Assembly: GCF_963675815.1 (NCBI RefSeq)
Contig: NZ_OY776574.1
Span: 2,040,001 to 2,104,000, forward strand
Length of the DNA stretch: 64,000 bases
Direction: 5' to 3'
From: an uncultured Desulfuromusa sp.
GTDB taxonomy: Bacteria; Desulfobacterota; Desulfuromonadia; Desulfuromonadales; Geopsychrobacteraceae
Within the stretch, counting starts at the first letter, position 1. Each line of letters begins with the position of its first letter. Position numbers and translations under genes: made by a program. This document shows, in pieces, positions 24,157-34,300 of this stretch. The notes under the pieces were generated by a model. The model worked only from the letters and a program-made list of their open reading frames with translations, did not search any database and was not told the origin of the DNA.

Positions 24157-25152
24157 ATGTATAAAGATTATTTTGGCCTCAAAGAAGATCCTTTCTCTAT
24201 AGCTCCTGATCCCCAGTTTCTTTACATGAGTGCGCGCCATCGTGAGGCACTGGCACATCTGATTTACGGGATGAAGTCAGACAGCGGTTTTGTTTTGCTC
24301 ACGGGTGAAGTGGGAACAGGGAAAACAACGGTGTGTCGATGCTTATTGGGGCAGGTCCCGGAGAATTCAGAAATTGCTTTCATTCTGAATCCGAAGTTAA
24401 GCGTCATGGAATTATTGGCGACCATTTGTGATGAACTGGCAATAGTTTACCCGAAAGAGAATTCAAGCGTTAAAATTTTTATCGACCTGATTAACATCTA
24501 TCTTCTTGATGCTCACAGCCAGGAAAAACAGATCGTATTGATCATTGATGAGGCTCAGAATTTAAGTGTTGATGTGCTGGAGCAGATTCGGCTGTTGACC
24601 AATCTGGAAACAGATAAACGTAAATTGTTGCAAGTTATCATGCTTGGCCAACCCGAACTTAATCATATGTTGGAACAGCAGGAGCTACGACAATTGGCTC
24701 AACGTGTGACGGCCCGTTATCATCTCGAGCCATTATCAAAAAATGAAATAGATGCTTACTTAAATCATCGTCTGGCAATTGCCGGGGTAGAGAGACCACT
24801 TTTTCCTCCAGCGACAGTTGCTAAACTTTACAAGTTGACTGAAGGGGTGCCACGATTGATTAATCTTCTTTGTGATCGTGCTCTCCTCGGAGCGTACGTC
24901 AGGGGGGTGAATATTGTCAGTCCTGCGCTGCTGAAAGAGGCTGCCGGCGAGGTTTTTGGGAAAAACAGGGGGAAAAAGTTGACCGGGGATCATCTCTGGC
25001 AGTGGCTTCTGGTTGGCGTATTGAGTTTGATTTTAGGTGCCGGGGTTTATTTTCTGGTATTACTGACTCGGCAATCTTCCTCTGTCAACACTGCAGAAAT
25101 CCAGGATATTTTGACTCCGGTTAAACCTGCTGGAATTGAATCAGAGAAATAG
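24157..25152 (+). CDS. gspA: GspA/ExeA-type AAA ATPase
   Basis: This 331-residue protein starts MYKDYFGLKEDPFSIAPDPQFLYMS, the characteristic opening of ExeA-like ATPases. It has Walker A GEVGTGKTT (50-58), Walker B IVLIIDEAQ (about 126-134) and the GQPEL sensor region. One membrane helix lies near residues 281-303. ExeA and ExeB help assemble or insert the type II secretion secretin through peptidoglycan. ExeA normally has a periplasmic peptidoglycan-binding domain, but here only about 28 residues follow the helix, so that part is missing. The next gene, 20 bases on, is the GspB-like partner. No secretin or other gsp genes are in the window. Confidence 0.85.
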   Translation: MYKDYFGLKEDPFSIAPDPQFLYMSARHREALAHLIYGMKSDSGFVLLTGEVGTGKTTVCRCLLGQVPENSEIAFILNPKLSVMELLATICDELAIVYPKENSSVKIFIDLINIYLLDAHSQEKQIVLIIDEAQNLSVDVLEQIRLLTNLETDKRKLLQVIMLGQPELNHMLEQQELRQLAQRVTARYHLEPLSKNEIDAYLNHRLAIAGVERPLFPPATVAKLYKLTEGVPRLINLLCDRALLGAYVRGVNIVSPALLKEAAGEVFGKNRGKKLTGDHLWQWLLVGVLSLILGAGVYFLVLLTRQSSSVNTAEIQDILTPVKPAGIESEK

Positions 25153-25172
25153 AAATGATGGAGTAACACAGG

Positions 25173-25808
25173 ATGTCGTTTATTCTTGAAGCGTTAAAAA
25201 AATCAGAAAATAAACGCAGGGGAAAAAGCGAGAGGCGATCGACGCGTTCAATTCATGAACCGACTCCGCAAAACAGGGCTGGATCCCGTTTCCGTTTTTT
25301 GGGGATCACGTTTGTTCTGTTCATGAATGCCGTATTGCTATTCTGGTTCTTGGGTCCCTGGAGACAGCCCGGACCGGAAATCTCAGAAACTTTAATTACT
25401 GATTCCCGTCAGCTTAAAAATAATATCAACGAATCTGATTCAGTGCAGATGAGTCCGTCTGAATTACAAAGCAATTCTGCGCCCTTTGATCCTGTTTCGG
25501 ATAACCAGACACAAAAGAGTCAGGGACAAGTGAAATCTGCAGCACTTCCCGTTCCGCGCAGCGAAAAGCAAGTTTATCATTTCAGCCAACTTCCGGTTGC
25601 GATTCAAAAGCGGATACCAGAATTGCGCATGTCGCTACATGCTTTTAATCGCAGTGATGCCACTGCGAGCATGGTGCAACTGAATGATAGAATGATGCGT
25701 GAAAAGGACATGGTCACTGCTGATATCAGCCTCGAACGGATAACGTCTGACGGCGTCATTTTACGTTATGACGGGTATCGTTTTCTGGTACCAAGACGGA
25801 GTAATTGA
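25173..25808 (+). CDS. gspB: GspB/ExeB-type general secretion protein
   Basis: This 211-residue single-pass membrane protein begins MSFILEALKKSENKRR, the typical N-terminal signature of GspB proteins. A membrane helix follows at about residues 45-66, then a low-complexity periplasmic linker rich in Ser and Gln (about 80-125). The C-terminal GspB domain holds PVAIQKRIPELRMSLHAFNRSD and ends with ISLERITSDGVILRYDGYRFLVPR. It would complex with the upstream ATPase at the inner membrane and act in secretin assembly. The pair forms a two-gene unit. Confidence 0.85.
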   Translation: MSFILEALKKSENKRRGKSERRSTRSIHEPTPQNRAGSRFRFLGITFVLFMNAVLLFWFLGPWRQPGPEISETLITDSRQLKNNINESDSVQMSPSELQSNSAPFDPVSDNQTQKSQGQVKSAALPVPRSEKQVYHFSQLPVAIQKRIPELRMSLHAFNRSDATASMVQLNDRMMREKDMVTADISLERITSDGVILRYDGYRFLVPRRSN

Positions 25809-25909
25809 AAGTGTGTTTTATTTAATGACATTTGGATAATTTTTGTGTAAAGTTGAGTGAAAGGGGGCATTTTACGATCCGATTTTATTTTTAAAAGGCA
25901 ACCTGATTC

Positions 25910-28045
25910 ATGCAGCGTTATCCTTCTTTATTATTTTATATCCCTTTTCTTCTTTTTCTTATCTGTTTTGCCCCTTCAGCTGAATCAAATTCTGACATAT
26001 CCGAAGCCCTTAATCTTTCCGCTGCTGAAATGGCCTGGATAAAGAAACATCCCGTTGTCCGCGTTGCTCCTGATCCTGATTTCCCGCCGCTGGAATTTAT
26101 TGATAAACAGGGCAATTATAAAGGGATAGCTGCCGATTTTGTCCACCTGCTGGAAAAAAAATTACCGCTGAAATTTGAAATTGTTTCTCTTGAAAACTGG
26201 AATGAAGTTATCAGGCAGGCCAAAACACGACAGATAGATATGTTTGGTGCTGCTGTTCCGACTCCGGAACGCTTGGAATATATGCGTTTTACCAAGCCCT
26301 TTGTCGAGTTTCCGGCTGTTGTTCTTGCCCGAGATTCTGCCGATGATTTTCCTGTGTTGTCAGAATTGAAAGGTAAAAGAGTTGCGGTTGTGTCTAACTA
26401 TGCTGATCATGAATACATGATGAGAACGTTTCCGGACATCCCACTGGATGTTATGCCTGATATTTCCTCGGGATTAAGGCAACTTTCATTTGGAAAAGTT
26501 GATGCGATGGTTCTTAATCTTGCTTCAGCGTCCTACTATATTCAAAAAGACGGGATCAGTAATCTTAAAGTTACCCAGGATACCGATTTTGTTTTTGACC
26601 TTTCTTTTGCCGGGCGTAGTGACTGGCCGTTATTGATCTCAATTCTTGAAAAAGGGATGGCACAAATCACAGCAGAAGAAAAAAAAGAGATTCTCAATGC
26701 ATGGATCTCTCTGGGTGAGAAAGGATGGAAGCCATCACCGTTGTTTGTCGCCATAACCACCGCAGCTGTTTTGCTGTTGTTTGTTTTTATTGTCTTGCAA
26801 TGGAATCGACAGTTGAAGCGGCAAGTGCTGGAGAGAACTGTTGATCTGGAAACCGAGTTCGGGGAGCGGATTCAGGCAGAAAGGGAAAAAGAAGTGCTGC
26901 AGCTCCAGGTCCATCGCGCTAAAAAGATGGAGGCTGTCGGATTGTTGGCTGGAGGAGTTGCTCATGACTTGAACAATATTCTGGCGGGTGCTGTTGGTTA
27001 TTCTGACTTGTTGCTGCGAAAAGTTCCGGCTGACAGTTCTATCCGAAAGTATTTACAGGAAATCCACGAGTCCGGTCGCCGAGCCGCTGCTGTTGTTGCG
27101 GATTTGCTGACCCTGTCGCGAGATGCTGCTACCGATCGTCAGGTTGCGAACTTGAACCGTATTGTCGATGAACATATGAATTCTGCAGAGCAGAAGATCC
27201 TCGCGGAGCGGTTTGAAAATATTGAGTTTGAGGTTGATCTGGAACCGGATCTTTGGAACATTTGCTGCTCTGAGACTCATGTCAAGAAAAGCCTTATGAA
27301 TCTTGTCCTTAATGCGGCAGAAGCGACTCAGACGGGAATGGTTATTATTAAAACAGCCAACAAGATCATGGATAAATCAATAAAAAGCGATGTTAAGACC
27401 ACAAATGAGTGGGTTTTGTTGTCGGTTACGGATTCAGGCCCTGGAATCTCGCCAGAGGATCTTGAACATATTTTTGAACCCTTTTATACCAAAAAGAAAT
27501 TTGGACATAGCGGTACCGGGTTGGGATTAGCCGTGGTCTGGAACACCATTCAGGAGCATCAGGGATTCATTGAGGTTGAGCACCCTGAGGTCGGGAGCAG
27601 CTTTGTCCTCTATCTTCCGGCGACAAAAAGTGCGGTTTTCAATAAAGCTGAACAACTGGGGGATGCAGAGTTAAAAGGAAACAATGAGCATATTCTGGTC
27701 GTTGATGATGACGAAAATATCCGAACGATGGCCACCAAGTTTTTGAAAACTCTTGGCTATCAGGTTTCTGTTGTCTCCAACGGTGAAAAAGCTGTCGAGT
27801 TTTTGCAAACGTGCAAGGTCGATTTACTCTTGTTGGATATGCTGATGGAGCCGGGGATCAATGGTTACCAGACTTATCAGCAGATCAAGGCTATTTGTCC
27901 TGAACAGAAAGCGTTGATTGCCAGTGGCTTCTCCGAGAGCATTGAAGTCAAAAAAGCTCAGAAACTTGGTGCTGGAGCTTATATCAAAAAGCCCTATACC
28001 TTGCAGGAACTCGGTCTTGCCATCAAAAAGGAATTGCTGCGTTAG
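25910..28045 (+). CDS. Hybrid histidine kinase with periplasmic solute-binding sensor
   Basis: This 711-residue protein has a signal/anchor helix at its start and an SBP_bac_3 sensor (about 45-265). The sensor begins HPVVRVAPDPDFPPLEFIDKQG and contains IDMFGAAVPTPERLEYMRFTKPF, as in BvgS/EvgS-like sensors that bind amino acids or small organic ligands. A membrane helix lies near 276-300. The kinase core has His352 in GGVAHDLNNILAG, LNAAEAT, TDSGPGIS and GTGLGLAVV. The final receiver has VVDDDENIR and the phospho-acceptor Asp in LLLDMLMEPG. As with the kinase at 15466-18249, there is no dedicated response regulator next door. Confidence 0.9.
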   Translation: MQRYPSLLFYIPFLLFLICFAPSAESNSDISEALNLSAAEMAWIKKHPVVRVAPDPDFPPLEFIDKQGNYKGIAADFVHLLEKKLPLKFEIVSLENWNEVIRQAKTRQIDMFGAAVPTPERLEYMRFTKPFVEFPAVVLARDSADDFPVLSELKGKRVAVVSNYADHEYMMRTFPDIPLDVMPDISSGLRQLSFGKVDAMVLNLASASYYIQKDGISNLKVTQDTDFVFDLSFAGRSDWPLLISILEKGMAQITAEEKKEILNAWISLGEKGWKPSPLFVAITTAAVLLLFVFIVLQWNRQLKRQVLERTVDLETEFGERIQAEREKEVLQLQVHRAKKMEAVGLLAGGVAHDLNNILAGAVGYSDLLLRKVPADSSIRKYLQEIHESGRRAAAVVADLLTLSRDAATDRQVANLNRIVDEHMNSAEQKILAERFENIEFEVDLEPDLWNICCSETHVKKSLMNLVLNAAEATQTGMVIIKTANKIMDKSIKSDVKTTNEWVLLSVTDSGPGISPEDLEHIFEPFYTKKKFGHSGTGLGLAVVWNTIQEHQGFIEVEHPEVGSSFVLYLPATKSAVFNKAEQLGDAELKGNNEHILVVDDDENIRTMATKFLKTLGYQVSVVSNGEKAVEFLQTCKVDLLLLDMLMEPGINGYQTYQQIKAICPEQKALIASGFSESIEVKKAQKLGAGAYIKKPYTLQELGLAIKKELLR

Positions 28046-28121
28046 GGTTTTGATCCTCTGATTCAGCAGCCTCCGGTTTTCCTCCTATTCTTAATTGAGC
28101 GTATTGTCCTTCGCTTTCGTC

Positions 28122-29135
28122 CTAAACCGCTTTATGAAACCACTGCCGGATGTCCTCAAGCTGTGCCTGATACTGCGGATAGCTCTGTTGCAACTCCTTT
28201 GTGCAGGCGGACAAACTCTCCGCATGGTATTGCACGCCGGGCAATGCTGCGGAAAAATGCTCCAGCGGTAGCGGATCAAGCATATCTGTGTACACACCGG
28301 CCTGCTGAATCGTTCCGTTTTTGACGTCCAGGAGAAATTCAACGCCGCCCCAGTCAAAACGTTCATCCAGAGAGTGAGTAAAGGGAGGGGTTTTGCCGAA
28401 GTTCCAATCCCAGCTGCTTTGCATGGCGAACTTTTCTTTGAAATCAGGCAAATCCGCAAAGTGTTCCGGTGAAATGAATTCCGGTTCAACGTCAACCTGA
28501 TAATAATCCCGGTAAGCCTGGCTGAGAGCATCGCCAACGGTCTGGTGGCTGATTGCGCTCACCAGCGTGGACAGATTCACAACCCGCGATTTCACCGAAG
28601 TCACGCCCTTGGCCTGCAATTTTTTGGGATCGGGATTGAGGTAATCGGCCAGACGATTCAAATCTGCGTTCAGCAGCAGGGTGCCGTGGTGGAAGCCCCG
28701 GTCGATGTTCTCTTTATAGGCCGAGCCTGAGAACTTGCGCTGACCGGTTTCATCCTCGATCACCAGATCGTTGCGACCGTTTGCTTTGCCATGGATTCCC
28801 AGGGTCTTTAAAGCATTGAGGACGATTGAGGTGGATACACTTTTGTCGTACTCGGATTTTCCGGCCATAAAGGTAAAACAGCTGTTTCCCAGGTCGTGGA
28901 AGACCGCTCCGCCACCGGTCTGGCGCCGGGACAGTTTGACCCCGTCCCGCTCCATGCGTTCAGTATTGCATTCGCGCCACGGGTTTTGCGCTCGACCGAT
29001 GACAACCGTGTCCATATTCTGCCATAAAAACAAAACACGTTGATCGGCAGGCATGGAACGGAAAATGATATCTTCAACAGTGAGGTTGAACCAGGGATCG
29101 TTTGATTCGGAGATAAGGATTCGGGTTTTGGTCAT
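28122..29135 (-). CDS. lplA: Lipoate-protein ligase A
   Basis: This 337-residue enzyme is almost the length of E. coli LplA. It attaches free lipoate to the E2 and GcvH subunits through lipoyl-AMP. The start at 29135 gives MTKTRILISESNDPWFNLTVED, matching the LplA N-terminus; a start 39 bases earlier adds non-family residues. Key motifs are RRQTGGGAVFHDLGNSCFTF, the catalytic lysine region KFSGSAYKEN and HHGTLLLNADL. The C-terminal accessory domain is present. It would allow scavenging of lipoate for 2-oxoacid dehydrogenases that use pyruvate from lactate. It converges on the kinase gene upstream. Confidence 0.93.
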   Translation of the reverse strand: MTKTRILISESNDPWFNLTVEDIIFRSMPADQRVLFLWQNMDTVVIGRAQNPWRECNTERMERDGVKLSRRQTGGGAVFHDLGNSCFTFMAGKSEYDKSVSTSIVLNALKTLGIHGKANGRNDLVIEDETGQRKFSGSAYKENIDRGFHHGTLLLNADLNRLADYLNPDPKKLQAKGVTSVKSRVVNLSTLVSAISHQTVGDALSQAYRDYYQVDVEPEFISPEHFADLPDFKEKFAMQSSWDWNFGKTPPFTHSLDERFDWGGVEFLLDVKNGTIQQAGVYTDMLDPLPLEHFSAALPGVQYHAESLSACTKELQQSYPQYQAQLEDIRQWFHKAV

Positions 29136-29258
29136 TTTAAACTCGCAGTAAAGAGTAGGGATCAAGTTGCTCACCGCATTATATCCATATTTGATTGTAC
29201 TGGTAACCGGGGGTGGAAATTTTTAATCGGATGCTGGGTTTGAACTGCAAAGAGGGGT

Positions 29259-29825
29259 TTATTTGTTGTCCCGGTTCAGCTCCTGAATCCTTTTTTCCAA
29301 ATCATGCCTGTTTTGTTTGAGCAGGGGCAGTTCGGCCCGGATTGCCTTGATCTTCTTTCTGGCTATTAAATTATGACTGCGAAGCTCCATTTGTAGAGAT
29401 TCAATTTCCTCCAAAATCTTTTGTTCCTTGTATTTTCCATAATATCTGCTTCTGTCGTACCTTTTTAATTCCCTGTTCAGCCGGCCAACTTTTTGATTAT
29501 AAGTCTGTTCCATGGCTGTTATGGATTCAACCATGTTAGCGATTTCTTTTTCTTTTATGGAAATTTGACTGTCAAGGACTTCATAATTGAATTTGAGCGT
29601 TATGAAGTCACGTTTTTCCTGAACAACATCCGGGGTTTCATCCGCTCTGGTTTGAGAGATCGGCTTGTCTGCAAATTCAAAAACCGACATTTCTTCGCTG
29701 CTTGTACTGCAAGGGCTGTCGGAATAGATGGTTTTTCCGTCGACGGTACAGGAATAGATCGCAGGTTCGGACGTGCCTGCCAGGAATACGAGGAGAGAGA
29801 TTGTCAGTGACACTGTTTTTATCAT
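29259..29825 (-). CDS. Secreted DUF4124-type protein with coiled coil
   Basis: This 188-residue exported protein has a signal peptide (cleavage near AGTSEPA). It then has a short DUF4124-like module: AIYSCTVDGKTIYSDSPC, where the two Cys may form a disulfide. The rest (about residues 75-185) is strongly charged and predicted coiled coil, with repeated Lys/Glu/Arg. DUF4124 proteins are periplasmic and of unknown function. No neighbours suggest a role: lplA and pyrC are separate single genes. Confidence 0.75.
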   Translation of the reverse strand: MIKTVSLTISLLVFLAGTSEPAIYSCTVDGKTIYSDSPCSTSSEEMSVFEFADKPISQTRADETPDVVQEKRDFITLKFNYEVLDSQISIKEKEIANMVESITAMEQTYNQKVGRLNRELKRYDRSRYYGKYKEQKILEEIESLQMELRSHNLIARKKIKAIRAELPLLKQNRHDLEKRIQELNRDNK

Positions 29826-30014
29826 TGTTGATTTTGCTCTTTTTTGAACAGGTCAACGGTCCGCTGCAGACATGTGTGTGCAGCGTTTTTACCATCATAT
29901 GCTGTTGTTTCAGCACAAATCAAATGACAGTAGATTGTGCCGTTGTTCAGATACTTCTATTTGCAGGGTTTTCGGATAAACACCATTCCGCCTGTAAAGG
30001 CAACGGCCTCTTGC

Positions 30015-31061
30015 TCAATTTCTGGAAGGTCTGAGCTTCCAGTTGATTTGTTTGCCGGCAAAAAAAGGAATGATGGGTCGACCGTTGGGCAGGATGATCT
30101 GTTCCGGTACCGTCCAGGATTCTCGGATCAGAGTAACTGTTTCCCGGTTGTGGGGCAGCTGGTAAAAGTCGGCTCCGTGTCGGCAGGCGAAGCCTTCCAG
30201 TTTGTCCAGCGCATCGGCTTCGTCAAAGAACTGGGCGTAAAGTTCCAGTGCCGACCAGGCGCTGTAGCAACCGGCACAGCCGCAAGCATTTTCTTTTTTC
30301 ACCTGTTCATGGGGGGCTGAATCACTGCCGAGGAAGAATTTTGGTGAGCCGCTGGTTGCAACCTCCCGCAGAGCCTGTTGGTGGGTTTTACGTTTCAGGA
30401 TCGGCAAGCAGTAGTTATGCGGCTGGACACCGCCGACCAGGAGGTCATTTCTGTTAAGCAGCAGATGCTGCGGCGTAATCGTCGCCGCAACATTCGCTCC
30501 GCAGGACTGGACGAACTGCGTCGCCTCAGTGGTGGTGATGTGTTCGGCCACCACCTTTAAATCCGGATAACGTTTCACGATCTGCGCCAGCTGGGTGGCG
30601 ACAAAGACCTTCTCCCGATCAAAGATATCGATTTCGGCTTGTGTCACTTCACCATGAACAAGCAGCAACATTCGTCGCTCGGACATCTCCTCCAGAGCCG
30701 GAAAGATTTTCTCCAGAGCGGTCACTCCCGAATCGGAATTGGTTGTTGCTCCGGCCGGATAAAGCTTTGCCGCGACCACTCCGGCCGATTTCGCCACTCG
30801 GATCATCTCCGGCGTGGTCCGGTCGGTCAGGTAGATGGTCATCAGCGGTTGCAATTGCCGGCTTTGTGGGATTTCAGCGACAATTCTTTCCCGGTATGCT
30901 GTCGCCATCTCCGCTGTTGTAACCGGCGGAACCAGGTTCGGCATGGCTATGGCGCGTCGGAAGCAACGTGCTGTCGCGGCGACGGTTTCCGGCAGCATAT
31001 CGTTATCGCGAAAATGGACATGAAAATCATCGGGAGCCAGTATCGTCAGCTGATCATTCAT
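30015..31061 (-). CDS. pyrC: Dihydroorotase (PyrC)
   Basis: The 348-residue enzyme has exactly the length of E. coli PyrC. It cyclises carbamoyl-aspartate to dihydroorotate in pyrimidine synthesis. Zinc ligands are visible as HVHFRD near the N-terminus, the lysine in AAKLYPAGATTNSDSG, His in LLVHGEV and EHITTTEA, and Asp in GSDSAPHE. The ATG at 31061 follows GAGGA seven bases upstream; a start 30 bases earlier is in frame but lacks such a site. It is a single gene on the minus strand. Confidence 0.93.
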   Translation of the reverse strand: MNDQLTILAPDDFHVHFRDNDMLPETVAATARCFRRAIAMPNLVPPVTTAEMATAYRERIVAEIPQSRQLQPLMTIYLTDRTTPEMIRVAKSAGVVAAKLYPAGATTNSDSGVTALEKIFPALEEMSERRMLLLVHGEVTQAEIDIFDREKVFVATQLAQIVKRYPDLKVVAEHITTTEATQFVQSCGANVAATITPQHLLLNRNDLLVGGVQPHNYCLPILKRKTHQQALREVATSGSPKFFLGSDSAPHEQVKKENACGCAGCYSAWSALELYAQFFDEADALDKLEGFACRHGADFYQLPHNRETVTLIRESWTVPEQIILPNGRPIIPFFAGKQINWKLRPSRN

Positions 31062-31392
31062 CTGGAAATCCTCGGGCAGGAGAAAGGTCACATTGATTTA
31101 TCAAGTATTTCTTGTTTCAGACGCTTATTATTCTTTTTCAGGTTGTTGTTCATGTCAAGATATTGCTCAAATTGTTTACAGCGGAGCGTTATTGCTGCGG
31201 CGAAAACTCCCTTGCAGTAACGTTTCCATTCTACCCCGGACTGGTCGTTTGTGTGCCAGATAGATGCTCAGTGGGGCTGACTGTATTCCAGTTTTGATAC
31301 GGCCCTGAAATAGAAGTCACTGGCAATTGTTTTTTTGAATTTTGTTACGTTAATGTCAGCTGAGAATTTATCGGCAGGTTATTTGCCGGCGG
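31062..31392. other. 330-base spacer between pyrC and the large kinase gene
   Basis: Both flanking genes are on the minus strand, so it should hold the 3' end of the kinase transcript and the pyrC promoter. A TTGACA exists on the minus strand near 31160, but no good -10 lies at the right distance. I see no convincing terminator, tRNA or reading frame. Confidence 0.35.
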
Positions 31393-34300
31393 TTAATTGT
31401 CCAGGACTTCACGAACTTTTTTAGTCAATTTATGAATTGAAAATGGCTTCATCAACAGTTGCTCATTGACGAATTGCTGTTTTGCTTGGTTGTGTGTTTC
31501 TTTTGGATATCCTGACATATAAAGAGTTTTTATGCCGGGCCGACTTTTTTGCAAAGCGTTATGCAGTTCCAGACTTGTCATGTTGGGCATGACCATATCG
31601 CTGAGTAAAAGATGGATTGTTCCGTTGTATTCTTTTGCTATGTCTAAGGCTTTGGCAGGATCTTGAGAGAATAACACGGTATAACCTGCCTCCTGTAACA
31701 TGGATGTTGAAATCTCGAGCAAGTCAGCTTCATCTTCAACAATCAGTATCGTTTCAGTTCCAGGAATAATTTCTTCCTCATCATCGCCGGAGGATTCTTT
31801 TTTTATGGTGTGCGCTACTGGGAAATAGAGATTAAAAGTTGTTCCTTCGCTGATGACACTTTCGGCTGTGATATAGCCTCTATTCTGTTTGACCAGACCG
31901 AAAACCATGGCCAGACCCAGGCCGGTCCCTTGTCCCGTTTGCTTTGTGGTAAAAAACGGATCAAAGATTTTCTTCTGAACTTCAGGAGTCATGCCGCAAC
32001 CGTTGTCACGGACAATCAGTTGCACATAATCCCCCGGTTGAGCCCCTGCATTGTATTTACAGAAAGTTTCATCCATCACACTGTAGCTGGTGGACACGGA
32101 GATAATCCCCGTGTTCTTTATCGCATCACGGGCATTGATCACCAGATTTGTCAAAATCTGATCCAGATGGCTGGGATCGATCTTAATCAGAATATTTTCG
32201 GTTTCTGCTTGCCAGGCTAAATCAATATTTTCGCCCACAAGTCGCTGAAGCATTTTCAATGTTTCTCCGATGACCTCATTTATATTGAGCACCCGAGGCT
32301 GGCTCGGTTGTTTGCGGGCAAATCCGAGCAGTTGCTGAGTCAGTTTCGAAGAACGTAGAGCCGCTTTTTTGATGTTTTGCAGCCGCTGCGATAAAGGATC
32401 ATCTGCTTGAGCCTTTCTCAGGGCAAGTTCAGTCTGACCGATAATAATTGCCAGCATATTGTTAAAGTCATGAGCAATACCACCAGCCAGTTGACCGACG
32501 GCTTCCAGCTTTTGCGATTGTCGGTATTGTTCCTCGGTCGATAGTTGGTCTGTGATATCCCTCTTGGCGGCTATATAATTGACAGTTTCTCCAGCGGAAT
32601 TCAGGATCGGGCTGATGTTCACATCTTCGATGAGCAAACTGCCATTCTTCTTTTTATTGACGAACCGTCCTTTCCAGGTTTGTTTGTTGAGCAGAGTCTG
32701 CCACATCTCTGTATAGAGGTCCTCATCCGTCTGCCCGCTTTGCAGAATACGGGGGTTTTGGCCCAAAGCTTTCTCACGGGTATATCCGGTGACTTCCGTA
32801 AATGCCGGGTTGACGTAAACAATGTTGGCATCCAGGTCGGTAATGACGATGGTTTCACCGGTTTGTTCAACCGCTGCCGCCAGTCGCCGAAGTTGCTCCT
32901 CGGCTTCATGTAGCATGCTCAGATCGATATTGATGCAGAATATCTCTTTATGTCCTGCTTCCGAAATATGCATGACGTGTGACGAAAAAACCGGAACGTC
33001 ATTTCCTTCTTTATCACACAGAGTCGATTCTCCAGAAGGGATGGCCTCTTCTTTTTTCAGCCAGTTCTGAATGGATTGAATCATATCATCACGCATATGA
33101 GCTGGAATAATCAGATTCTCCAGTTTGCAACCCAGGGCTTCTTCGCTTGAATATCCATAGACGGCTGTACTGGAACTATTCCAGTAAACAATACGGCGTT
33201 CCTCGTCATACCCCTGGACAGGAATATGCTCGAGCCGGTCAAGGAGGGTGCGAAATTTTTCTTCATTGGCCTGTAATTCCTGTTCGGCCTTTTTGCGTCC
33301 AGTAATATCCCGACCGATAACGACCAACGCTTTACGGCTGCCATCAGGATAAAACAGCGGGTGTTTAATCACCTCATAAACCCGATTGTCTCCTTCGGGA
33401 GTGGTAATCACCTCTTCGACAATAGAGATTTTTCCGGACTCCCAGGCTTTTGCGTCCGTAGCTTCACACATCAGGAGAGAATTTGTATAAAAAGGACTGT
33501 ATGACGCCAGCTCAGCACCGGTTTTGCCCTGGTAATCGACTCCGGTGAGTTGGAAGAGTTCCAGGTCGGATTGATTTGCCAGCAACCAGCGTCCGTGGCC
33601 ATCTTTAAAGCGGATGATGTCTGGCGTGGAATTCAGCAACGTGCGTTGCAATTCTTCTGTTCTTGTCAGGGTTTCTTCCGCCTGTTTCCGCTCGGTGATA
33701 TCTTTGACCAAAACGACAACGCCCACCGGTTTTCCTTGATCGTCACTAAAGGGGGAATACTCGACCATGGTATAGCGGCGACCAGATCCGGCATATTCGA
33801 ACCAGGCTTCGTAGGCAACCTTCTCACCCTGTAAGGCTCTATCAATTTTCGGTTTTATGATGGTGCGGAAGGTCTCTTCACCATTCACTTCCGCCACGGA
33901 ATGGCCAATGATATTTTTACATTCTTTGGCGTGATAGCGACAATAAGCGGGGTTGACCGATTGGTAAATGTAATTGTTATCAACGAATGACAATAATTCT
34001 GAAACCGAGGCAAGAATTTGCTCGTTGATCCGCAACTCATCATTTTTTTGTTTGAGTTCAGCCTCAAACTGCTTGCGAGCGGTGATGTCGGTCAGACTGC
34101 AATGGTAGTGCTTCAGATAGTTCCGTTCATCATAATGCGGAATGGCTGAGAAGAGCGTAGGGGTCTGGTGTTTTTGAACCGTTATGGTCAGCTCTCGCGG
34201 AACGTATGGCTGTTCCTGTGAAGCCAGCCAGCGATTCAAACCGGCTTTGTCTGATTTGGATAAATAGGCACTAAAATCGAGTTTTTGTCTGCTGTCGACT

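Noticed and set aside
30639..31220. 193-codon plus-strand frame opposite pyrC
   Set aside because: Antisense to conserved pyrC and its leader; composition is unlike a protein (His/Arg/Cys-rich).
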